Source: Symsagittifera roscoffensis
Taxonomy: Eukaryota > Xenacoelomorpha > Acoela > Convolutidae
Direction: 5' to 3'
Length of the DNA stretch: 64,000 bases
Assembly (NCBI RefSeq): GCF_963678635.1
Contig: NC_087065.1
Coordinates: 25,131,254-25,195,253, forward strand
A model generated the notes under the pieces. The model did no database searches, was not told where the DNA came from, and worked only from the letters and a program-made list of their open reading frames with translations. The number at the start of each line of letters is the position of its first letter. Within the stretch, counting starts at the first letter, position 1. Positions 56,336-64,000 of the stretch are shown in pieces. The translations under genes and the position numbers were made by a program.

Positions 56336-57482
56336 GTGTATGATAATCCTGAGTATGGGTTATAAAATGTGATGTAACCAATTGTCTTTTTGGTATATCT
56401 GTCGTATTTGTATATTACTTCAGTTGTTATAAATGGTGGTGGTAGGGATTGAGCTGTTATATTTGGTGGATTTAATGGATAGGGATGTTGAGTAATGTTG
56501 TTTAATTTAACCGTGATTTCAAATTTTAATTGTAGACTATTCTGTTGGAGTATTTGTATGTTATGAGCACGAATGTCTTCGTGAATGTCTTGTCTATATT
56601 GTAGTCTATTTAGTGCCCAGTTGTGGAGTCGGTTACTTTCTGGGTGTTGTCCAAATAATGGTGGGGGTGCTGTGAATGTATTCCAGTCTAGTCTTAAAGG
56701 AATATTTGTTGATGATTGTTCTCGATACCTAGCGTCGAGGTTATTTGGGAAAATTAAGTTAAAAGGCGGTGGTGAAATCTGGCTTATTGATGGTGTTGCT
56801 GGTAGTGATAATGTTTCTGGTAGTGATGAGGATGTTGTTGTATCCGCAGAAATATCTATTGGATCATTGATTAAATTTGGTTCACCTTGTGTGAATGAAT
56901 GTGTTGTCCAGTATGGTAGTCGTGATGTTTGGTTTGTGGGGTTAAAGGGGTTTTCACGGATTTGTTCAGATGTTGGTGTTGAACCTAAGTAATCTGAGGG
57001 TAAGCTTGAGGTGCTACGTTGTGAAAGAAGCGTAGGGGTTTTCTGGTGTACTTTGTGATGGGGATTGAGGTATATCAAAATGAACTCGGGGAGTTTGAAA
57101 ATTTCTGTTTCGTCGAGGACGTATAATTTGTCTATTTATTTCGACTGTATTTTGGTTTTGACTAGGATTTCGTATTCTACTTAATTCTTGTGGTAGTGTT
57201 GGGTATAGGTTATATGTTGGTTCACTTAGAGGTGCTTGTCGTTGAACTGGTTCTAGTGGTTCTGATAAGCGAGCGTGTCGTTCTTCAAAGGTATATGGGT
57301 TATCTTGAAAGGAAATTCGTGTAGATGTTTGGGGGTTTTGGGTAATTGAAGGTGGTGTTGGGTTTTCCTGGGATGATGTCGGTGAAGACTGACTGTGTGA
57401 TTGTTGGTTAGCAATTTTTGATGGTTTTTGATCTATTCTTTTAGTGAAAAAATTTATGTTTATTATAGTATTCTTCTAGAAA
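56323..57482 (-). pseudogene. Pro/Gln/Ser-rich accessory ORF with a frameshift
   Basis: An open frame from after a TAG near 57,483 to TAG 57,014-57,016 reads QKPSKIANQQSHSQSSPTSS and EERHARLSEPLEPVQRQAP. The following part, in another frame to the stop at 56,323, reads SSLPSDYLGSTPTSEQIREN, QGEPNLINDPIDISAD, IPLRLDWNTFTAPPPLFGQH and ends YITFYNPYSGLSYTCIF. One inserted base around 57,040 would explain the change. Element copy B keeps the blocks SDYLGSTPTS.QIRENPFNP, QGEPNL.N.PIDIS and IPLRLDWNTF, so this ORF belongs to the element and was conserved. Its end overlaps the glycoprotein start by 13 bases. No domain is recognised; its disordered character and place before the envelope suggest a regulatory or matrix-like role, but that is a guess. 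Confidence 0.6.
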
Positions 57483-57629
57483 AAGAATTAGGAGGATTGT
57501 TGCTAGGGCGAATGCGATGATTGCTTTCTTTATACATTTGCATATTGTCAAGATGAGGGATGATAGAAATGTTATAAGAATTACAAATAGTAAAAAAATA
57601 TCTGTTCTACTAAAAATGGTTCGTATCAT
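57441..57629 (-). CDS. Small membrane protein ORF, two hydrophobic segments
   Basis: 62 codons, MIRTIFSRTDIFLLFVILIT onward, with two predicted membrane helices (FLLFVILITFLSSLILTI and AIIAFALATILLILFL) separated by a CKCIKK turn, and a short basic tail. Its ATG overlaps the stop of the preceding ORF (57,626-57,629), an arrangement typical of coupled translation. Tiny double-spanning proteins in viruses are often ion channels, but nothing here proves that. Confidence 0.45.
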   Translation of the reverse strand: MIRTIFSRTDIFLLFVILITFLSSLILTICKCIKKAIIAFALATILLILFLEEYYNKHKFFH

Positions 57630-57856
57630 TTGGATAAGTTTTGTGAATCGTACCTGTGGATATAGTCAATAGCTTTTGAAAGCTGGAGGTATAGTTCGAA
57701 TATGGAATACAAAATTAAAAAAATATTGCAAAATATGATTAAGATTATTACAAAAGATTCAAAGGTATCAAAAAGAAATATGATTAAAAGTTTAAATATC
57801 GTTAAAAATTGTTTGAGATTTGTTAGAATTATGTTGACTGAATGAGAGAAGAGCAT
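57626..57856 (-). CDS. Small membrane protein ORF, strongly hydrophobic
   Basis: 76 codons, MLFSHSVNIILTNLKQFLTI onward. A long Ile/Phe/Leu-rich stretch (FKLLIIFLFDTFESFVIILI, IFCNIFLILYSIF) could form two or three membrane segments, and the C-terminus is polar. It overlaps the next small ORF. In AT-rich DNA hydrophobic ORFs arise by chance, so its support is the tandem arrangement with a second membrane ORF and its place in the accessory region. Confidence 0.4.
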   Translation of the reverse strand: MLFSHSVNIILTNLKQFLTIFKLLIIFLFDTFESFVIILIIFCNIFLILYSIFELYLQLSKAIDYIHRYDSQNLSK

Positions 57857-58450
57857 TTAAGAAATGACTTCTCGATCGAATAGTTTTTGTTGTTTGAGGC
57901 AATTTTCAAGTGTGGTCGGATTATTTATTGGTTTTTTGACAAGTGGGCTGAGTTTTGTGAAAAATTGTTGGGGGCGAATTTTATGGTGATCGGGAGGTCT
58001 TCTTTGTCTTTATTTTTATTTGTCAAGTGATCTGGGGTATTTTTGAGATTTTTATACTTTAGGCTAATTAAAATGGTCGTTCTTTTACTTTAGGCTAAAT
58101 TAACATATTTGTTTGGGGGGTATTTGAGGTCTGAGTTGGGGAAATATTGTTGATCTTTGGTTTATTAGATAAGGGAGGGTTATGATATTATGGTGATATT
58201 TATTTTAGTTGTCAAGTTGGAATGGTTTGCTTATTTTTGACCTGGAGGTCGCAAAGTTATAGTTATAGATATGCCTGGAGTTTAATATTGTTCGTCTAGT
58301 TGATCTGTTGTTAGAGTTAGAGAAGGTAACGGATTGGATGAATCCTATTGGCTAATTTTGAACTAGAATCGTTGCTTGTTTGTCAGCATGTTATTTTGAA
58401 AAATGAAAGTTCAAAATATTTCAGAGGTGCAAAGATTATGAAATATAAAA
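57857..58450. other. Non-coding interval between integrase and accessory ORFs
   Basis: No ORF. Parts are conserved in element copy B (43,200-43,800), for example minus-strand CTATAACTATAACTTTGCGACC and GGTCAAAAATAAGCAA. Conservation in a decayed copy suggests a genuine element segment, possibly a promoter or splice region for the downstream mRNAs. This is inference. Confidence 0.4.
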
Positions 58451-61400
58451 TTAGAGCTGTTTTTGAAATTCGACTTTCTTTAATATTTTAGACTGTGGAA
58501 TGAATGTTTTATAGTTTTTACGTGGTTGATTTCTAAGTCGTGATGACTCCCTATGTTCTGATTTGTCGATTTGTTCTTGGGGTATTATTTTTTCTGTCAA
58601 TTTTCTATTTTTTCTTTCCTTTTGAGGTATATTTTGATCTAGCTTTTTTGTATTGTTTTTCATTATAGTTGATTTTTTATTTTGGTTTTCGAGGTGAATG
58701 TCATGTTGTTCCTTTGTTTTATTTTCCGTATGTGGGTAATTTTGAATAACTTTTAAACCTGTGAAAGAATATAATTGAGTTAGTTCGCGTAGTGCGTATT
58801 CTTTTGGGTAATAAGGTAATAGGTTGTTTCGATGTTGAACAATTTCTTTTTGTTGTGAGTCGGTGATTTTATATGTGACATCAGTGGGTTTGGAAATTAT
58901 TTGGTATGGTCCTTTACGAAGGGGTTGTAATTTTTTAGAAATTCCTTTTTGAGTGTTAAAATTGGGTATTAAAACAAATGTTCCAATTTTTAAATCGGAG
59001 GCTGGTGTAAAGCGTGAATTTATTTGTTCATTAATGTTTTGCCTTTGTAACAACTTTTTTGTTACTTTTTGGTAAATTTCATTGTGTTTTTTATCTCTGT
59101 TTAAAATCCATTCGGTGTGTGTACCGGAGGCTAATTTAAGAATTTGTGGGTGATGAAAATGATCTTCATCGTGTGTGTGTAGAGGTAGATTATAACAAAT
59201 TGAGTCTTTATTCGGTTGACAATAACTTTGTGCATTTTTATGAGAGTTTGCTGTAAACATAATCGGTTTGCGTGGCTTTTGATTAAAAACCATTTCATAT
59301 GGTGACATTCCTAGAGTTGTCGTGATTTGTGAATTTTATGCTAAGGGAAATAGTTTTACATCTGCTGACCATTCGGTATATCTTGTATCATTTCCATTGA
59401 TGATACATCTAAGATATTCTTGTAGTGAACGGTTCATACCTTCGACTAAGCCGTTTGTCCAAGGTGCATGAGATGTACGTGGTTTGTGTTTGATGTTATA
59501 TAAATGACATAATGTGATGATTTCGTTATTTATGAATTCTGTACCGTTGTCTGTAACTAAAATTTCTGGTAGTCCGAATTTGGCTATCCAGTGTTCATAG
59601 AGTGTTGTGTAAGCGTAATAAGCGTTACAATGTGGTACTGGGTTAAGTGCTACATAATGTGTAAACGCGTCAACAATTATCATAATGTAGGAGTTTCCTT
59701 CGGATGAGGGTGAAATTGGTCCTTTTGTATCAAATGAAATACGGTGGTTAAAGTACAAACTTTGTCCTTTAAAATCTTGTTTATGTGCTATTTGTTTTTG
59801 ATTTGGATAAGGTTTATTTAGCTGACATACTATACAATCATTGCATAGTACTTTTATCCAAAATGGTGCATTTGGAAAATAAAAGTTTTGTATGAAATTT
59901 GAATATGTTTTCTCTGATCCAGAGTGTCCTTTAATGTTTTGTGTATGTGAAATATTAAAAGCTATAAGAATCATACTTATAGGGAGACAGGGAACTGTAG
60001 ATTCATTCAGATTATACTCTAAAAGGTCTGTATTTTCGTTAATTGTTGTGTTGTTAAATTTGCGAAAGTATCGGAGGAGTGTTTTGTTTCCTAGAATGGT
60101 TGAATCTGCTTTGATAGGTTTAGTTTTATATTTGTGCCATGATTTCAGTTGTCGAATTACTGGGTCAAGGTTTTGATATTGTTTCATTGTTGAAATTGTA
60201 ATTGTTTCTGTTGGGGGGAGAAAAATGTTTTCGATTTCTAATTTAGATAAGGGTATTGTATCAAGTGGGTCGTGAAGGTCAAAAACTTGATTTATTGTGT
60301 ATTTTGAATCATTTGTTTGTGGTCCTGATAAATTTATTTTATCAGTTAAATCTTCTTTTTCAATTAGTGGAAAATGGTTTTTCTTAGGTAGGTGTTGTTT
60401 TGTTCGTTTTTGTTGGGTGTTTTGTTTTATCCATTGAGAATATGGAATTGGTTTAAAAGTTGATGTTCCAAGTAGGTCAACTTCATAATGATTATTTTGA
60501 CAATCTAAATAAAGTGGGAAATGTGGTAAATTATTTATTTGTGATTGTTCAATATCAGTTTTTACTGCATATTTGCATTCCAATCGGGGTGATGTTTCGT
60601 TTTCTGCAAGGTAGAATTTTATATTTTTGGGTATTTCAACTGTTGTTTTTCGTGTAAGTAATTCAGGTGGTGTATTTCGACTTAATGTGTCTGGTAATGC
60701 AAGATTTTTTCCTGCTGTCCAAACTATATGTAAGTTTGGGAATTTCATTAGAATTAATTGAAATCTATAAACTCGATGATTTGGATTGGATTTTTGTGCA
60801 AAGAGAAAAATGATTGGTTTGTGATCTGTGAATAGAACTGTTGGATGTTTTGATCCAAGTATTAGAAATTCATATTCTGTTAGTGTATATATTATGGCTG
60901 TACACTCTCTCATTAGAGTTGAGAGTCGTAGCTCTGCTTGAGTGAATAATCGAGAATTTGCTGATATAAGATTCATTTTGTTTGTGCCATTGTGTGATTG
61001 TAATAATGCTGCGCCGATGCCAAAATTTGAAGCATCGCACATTGCATAGAATGGTTGATTTGGATCTGGAATTGTATTCGAAATTTGTTCGGTTAGGAGT
61101 TTTTTAATTTCTTCAAATCGTGCTTGATGTTCTGTGTTCCATTCAAAATTATTTTGTTGTCTAAGTATATTATAGAATGGTCTTAGGTATAATTGCATTT
61201 TATAGACATATTTGCTTAAAAAATTTAACATTCCAAGGAATTCTTGGATTTTCTTTTTGTTTGTTGGTGGTTGGAGCTTTTGAATAGCATCAATGCGTGA
61301 TTTTAATGGAGTGATTGTTTTTCTTTCTATATTATGTCCTAAGAATTTAACTCGTGTTAAAAAGAAGTGTGATTTATCGGGGGCGGCCTTCAGATTTTCG

Positions 61401-61954
61401 TTCTGAAGTATTTTGTGATAGTGTTCTAAAACTTTAAACATTTCTTCTTTTGTCTGTGATTGCATAAAAACATCGTCTAAATAGGTGATTGCGTTTTTCT
61501 TGAGTATTAGTGGTCAAAAAATTTTGCTCATAAAAGCTGAAAATGCTGCTGGTCCTATGGATATTCCATAGAATAGGCGGTTGACTTCATATTGCTGATT
61601 TCCAATAACAAATTGTGTTAAGCGTCGCGATTGTTCATCTAGTGGCATTTGATTATATGCACTATTCATATCTGCGGTTGTAAAGTATTTTCCGTTTATT
61701 TTTGTTAAAATAACTTGTATTGGTTCTATAGGCCAATTGCATTTTGATTCGTCTATTAGTGAGTTAAGATATCTAGCGTCTAGAACTATTTTTAATGATT
61801 CTCCTTTTGCTAGGATGATAACAGGGTTGATAAATGTGTTACCTTTTGGTTGTTCTTCTTTGTTTACCGGTGAGATTATATTGTATTGTTCTAAAATATC
61901 GAGTAATCTGTTCACTTTATCGTGTAAATGAATTGGTACTTTACTTGCTCTTTG
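58451..61954 (-). pseudogene. Gypsy-like pol: reverse transcriptase, RNase H, integrase (two nonsense codons)
   Basis: One continuous minus-strand frame broken by TGA 61,514-61,516 and TAA 59,336-59,338. RT: KVPIHLHDKVNRLLDILEQY entry block, catalytic Asp in YFTTADMNSAYNQMPL, LFYGISIGPAAFSAFM, and YLDD at 61,472-61,483. RNase H: FYAMCDASNFGIGAALLQ, Glu in STLMRECTAI, FTDHKPI and DTLSR. Integrase: zinc-binding GHSGSEKTYSNFI with CNDCIVCQ, catalytic FDTKGPISPSSEG, VTDNGTEFINNEI and WTNGLVEGMNRSLQEY, then SPYEMVFNQKP and a C-terminal domain with LRKGPYQIISKPTDVTYKI and LPYYPK. All catalytic residues are present. Both stops sit where copy B or the family has a sense codon (Tyr at the second). The frame is entered from pro by a -1 step at 61,954-61,960. 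Confidence 0.85.
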
Positions 61955-63153
61955 TTTTTTGAAAACTTGAAAACTGCGTCAGGTTTTAATGGGAGATGTA
62001 GTGATGAACTAATTTTGCCAACATCAAATTTAGATGTTGCATAGACTGATGAATATTTTATTAGCTGTTTGGCTAATTTATCAAATTCGTCTTGTGTTAT
62101 CTGTGAATGTTGGAAGTTAAACATTGTTAAAAATTTCTGTTGATTTTCTGTATAGTTATGTATGTTGAATGTAGGTTTGAAATATGGGGTTTTTGTGAAA
62201 TAATCTGTATTTCTTTTTTCATTACTTATTATATTATTTATGGATAATTCTTCATTAAGAATTGTGGATTGACAATTATCTAATAATTGGAGTATATTAT
62301 TTACGCGGTATGCTTTTTCGTGTATTGGTGATATCGTAGCGTTGGTTTCGCAATAGCCTAAAAGTCCTAAAGGTAGTGTTACTTGATAGGGTGTATTGTT
62401 GTATACATGTAGAGAAATAATATCTGAATTCGAGTTTTTCAAATATTTTATGGATGAAATTGTGATTTTGAAAAATTTATGGATAGGTTTGAATTCAAAG
62501 TCTGACATATAGAGTTGTTGTTTATTTTGTTTTTTATCATATTGGTGAACTTGTTTTATTGAAAAATTATATATGTTTCCTGATAGTGGTTTCAGGTGTT
62601 TTCTTTGTTGATTATATATTGGATAAAATTTTGAAAAGAATGGTGGTTGTTTATTCAATCTTTGAAAAAATGTTAGGGATGTGTCTTTTGTTTTTGTGTA
62701 TTTATCTTTGATTAGTATTTTACTATTCAAAATGTTGATTGTTGGTATATATTTAGAGATAAATGGTATTCCAATGATATTGTGTTTTATATCAGTGATA
62801 TGAAATATTTGTTTAAATGGTTTAATTAAAATTTTATTTTGCTCTATTGTTCTTGTGGGGAAAAGAAATAATTGAATTTTTCCATAGTTTACCAATGTTG
62901 ATCCTTGTGCTGTTGCTAGTTTACTGGAGGTTTCAAGAGGCGTTAGTTTTGGGTGTAATGTTTTTATCTCATTCCATGTGGGAATGTTTATTATGTTTGA
63001 TTCTGCTCCTGGATCAATTAAAAAATCAATTTCAAGATCTGGTGGTTGAAATTCTTTGCTTCTTGGACTTTCTAAAAGAAATGGTATTGTCCAAATTTTT
63101 TCTTTGGGTTGTTTTTTTGTATATTTTGATAGATGTGATTTGTATTCAAGCAT
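61912..63153 (-). CDS. Gypsy-like aspartic protease and linker (pro frame)
   Basis: Open from about 63,160 to the stop at 61,912-61,914. The true entry is probably the -1 step at 63,111-63,117, although an ATG lies at 63,151-63,153. The retropepsin motif is DFLIDPGAESNIINIPTWNE (63,004-63,015 for DPGA), followed by the second-lobe block HNIIGIPFISKYIP. The active-site triad reads D-P-G where D-S/T-G is required. Element copy B has DSGA, so a T-to-C change gives a Pro that should inactivate the enzyme. About 230 further residues form a linker before RT, ending at the A AAA AAC site. The separate pro frame resembles betaretroviral organisation. Confidence 0.75.
   Translation of the reverse strand: MLEYKSHLSKYTKKQPKEKIWTIPFLLESPRSKEFQPPDLEIDFLIDPGAESNIINIPTWNEIKTLHPKLTPLETSSKLATAQGSTLVNYGKIQLFLFPTRTIEQNKILIKPFKQIFHITDIKHNIIGIPFISKYIPTINILNSKILIKDKYTKTKDTSLTFFQRLNKQPPFFSKFYPIYNQQRKHLKPLSGNIYNFSIKQVHQYDKKQNKQQLYMSDFEFKPIHKFFKITISSIKYLKNSNSDIISLHVYNNTPYQVTLPLGLLGYCETNATISPIHEKAYRVNNILQLLDNCQSTILNEELSINNIISNEKRNTDYFTKTPYFKPTFNIHNYTENQQKFLTMFNFQHSQITQDEFDKLAKQLIKYSSVYATSKFDVGKISSSLHLPLKPDAVFKFSKNKEQVKYQFIYTIK
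61954..61960 (-). promoter_or_regulatory. A AAA AAC slippery heptamer at the pro/pol junction
   Basis: Minus-strand zero-frame codons are TCA|AAA|AAC, so the heptamer has the canonical X XXY YYZ phase. A -1 step re-reads the C and enters the RT frame immediately before its KVPIHLHDKV block. A lost A from the run would give the same picture. Confidence 0.5.
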
Positions 63154-64000
63154 TTTGTTTTATTATTTTCATTGGATTGATTTGTAGTGTTAATTTCGTT
63201 AGTTTCTTGTGCCGTTTGTGTAGAATGGATGGGTTCTATATAATAATTGTGAAGGAGTTCTAATTGATTTTGATATATATGTGATGAAAAAAGTTGTTCA
63301 TATATAATAGGTTCGTAGTCATTTTCGACTGCTATCATATTGATGGAGATAGTGTTTTCCGTATCACTTTCTGAATCTGATGATTCACAATTTATTTGAT
63401 TTAGTTGTAGCTCGTTATTTCCTGTGTCATCAATACCTGGGGGGTCTGATGTTGTTTCTGGGTTTGATTGTACTTGATTAATATTTCTTTGATGTTTAGG
63501 TGTACTACTTCTGTGGCGATTGTTAGAATTATTATAATGGTTATTATTCCTGTGTGGTGATTGGGAATAATTTCTATAACGATTATTATAACTTGAATGT
63601 CGATTTTGTGAATTATTTCGTGATCTGTTTTGGTAATTATTGTTTGGTCTGTTATAGCTTGATCTATTATATGAGTTATTCCTTGATCGATTGTTCGGGT
63701 AATTCTGGTTTCGGTTGTTTGAATAACTTCTATTTCGATTATTGGAGTAGTTTCTATTTCTATTGTATGATCAGTTTCGTGATTGATTGTTTGGATAGTA
63801 ATTATTTCTTGATTGGGAATTAGATCTAGAAACAAATTGTGTTGTATTTGAATTTGATCTGGAGTAGTTATTTCGACTATTTGGTCTATTATAATGATTT
63901 TGTGACGAATTTTGTGTATTTCTTCGTTCTGGTGATCTTCCTCTATAACTTGAGTTATATGGTGATTGATTTCTCGTGTAGTTGGTATTGTTCGGAAGTG
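63072..64000 (-). pseudogene. Gypsy-like gag, C-terminal part (continues past the window)
   Basis: The frame reads RGRSPERRNTQNSSQNHYNR, then many (N/Y)(S/N)NRNR-type repeats and RSSTPKHQRNI, an acidic segment INCESSDSESDTENTISIN, and ends after HIYQNIQKNNPKKKFGQY at 63,072-63,074. It is the RNA-binding nucleocapsid-like tail, with no zinc knuckle visible in this part (copy C places the knuckle upstream). One TGA interrupts it at 63,771-63,773. A second open frame over the repeats (rich in I and T) is an artefact of the repeat composition. Its last 82 bases overlap pro in the -1 frame. Confidence 0.75.
63111..63117 (-). promoter_or_regulatory. A AAA AAC slippery heptamer at the gag/pro junction
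   Basis: Gag-frame codons are CAA|AAA|AAC, so the heptamer is in X XXY YYZ phase. A -1 step enters pro just before QPKEKIWTIPFLLES. Downstream, TTGGAC (63,089-63,094) and GTCCAA (63,063-63,068) on the minus strand could form a 6-7 bp stem, but the 15-base spacer is longer than usual. Confidence 0.55.

Larger units (their letters stand above)
51913..64000 (-). mobile_element. Large Ty3/Gypsy-like LTR-type element with glycoprotein and accessory ORFs (copy A)
   Basis: On the minus strand, in order: gag end (continuing beyond the window), pro, RT-RNase H-integrase, ~600 bases non-coding, two tiny membrane ORFs, a proline/glutamine-rich ORF, a chuvirus-like glycoprotein and a ~600-codon ORF. Integrase downstream of RNase H places it in the Ty3/Gypsy order. 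At least 12 kb is visible, long for the group. Lesions are modest: nonsense codons in gag (63,771-63,773), pol (61,514-61,516 and 59,336-59,338) and the glycoprotein (55,028-55,030), a frameshift near 57,040, and three -1 steps at slippery heptamers. It is thus a recently inactivated copy, or an active one with assembly errors. Two decayed relatives are at 21.0-22.6 and 41.2-44.5 kb. Confidence 0.85.

Noticed and set aside
53479-57000. Plus-strand ORFs opposite the glycoprotein and accessory genes
   Set aside because: They are shadows of the minus-strand frames, with no recognisable composition or motif and no support from copy B.
63401-63835. Ile/Thr-rich 144-codon ORF in the gag tail region
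   Set aside because: It is the neighbouring frame of the Asn/Arg/Tyr-rich gag tail. The gag frame continues into conserved RSSTPKHQR and the acidic segment, while this frame has no counterpart in copy C.

Overview
The window looks like a repeat-rich block of a nematode nuclear genome. It is AT-rich, intron-type acceptors of the TTTTCAG class precede candidate exons, there is no bacterial-type operon or ribosome-binding-site organisation, and nearly all recognisable coding sequence belongs to mobile elements. I see no confident single-copy host gene. One candidate (47,863-48,387) is weak.

Layout. (1) 0.1-6.8 kb, minus strand: a decayed Polinton/Maverick late-gene suite, consisting of an A32-like packaging ATPase, a small conserved protein, a retroviral-type integrase, a minor (penton) capsid protein, a basic virion protein, the major capsid protein and an adenovirus-type cysteine protease. 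A second MCP-tail/integrase-tail fragment lies at the window start. (2) 7.36-15.97 kb: a recent ~4 kb tandem duplication that itself contains ~1.1 kb units. It carries an unrecognised minus-strand gene of ~130 codons, a small plus-strand ORF, hairpin minisatellites and 3' fragments of a 168-codon gene. (3) 15.8-20.9 kb: a pseudogene copy of the 168-codon gene, a divergent intergenic region, and a decayed Polinton family B DNA polymerase on the plus strand. (4) 21.0-22.6 kb: a decayed gag of a Ty3/Gypsy-like element containing a frame-walking 88 bp tandem repeat. (5) 22.6-30.3 kb: dispersed repeats, AT-rich sequence and a diverged copy of the ~130-codon gene with its small plus-strand neighbour. 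(6) 30.3-35.2 kb: a 2.45 kb tandem duplication, each unit with a hairpin minisatellite, an intact 168-codon gene and a CCAAT-box cluster. (7) 35.9-41.2 kb: a second decayed Polinton polymerase with an internal duplication. (8) 41.2-44.5 kb: a decayed plus-strand pro-pol-accessory fragment of the same Gypsy-like family. (9) 44.5-51.9 kb: mostly unassigned, with a perfect 130 bp palindrome. (10) 51.9 kb to the window end, minus strand: the best-preserved Gypsy-like element, with gag, pro, RT-RNaseH-integrase and then ~6 kb of accessory ORFs, including a full-length glycoprotein resembling those of chuviruses.

How it fits together. Blocks 2-4 and 5-8 repeat the same order: ~130-codon gene, small plus ORF, minisatellite, 168-codon gene (minus), shared upstream region, Polinton polymerase (plus), Gypsy-like fragment. 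I infer an ancestral Polinton carrying uncharacterised accessory genes, into or beside which a Gypsy-like element inserted, followed by block duplication and decay. In the large Gypsy-like element, gag, pro and pol lie in three frames. Each step is -1, and each junction carries an A AAA AAC heptamer in the correct phase. That suggests a double programmed frameshift, although homopolymer deletions in a decaying copy are a real alternative. No database search was possible; family names come from motifs recognised by eye.
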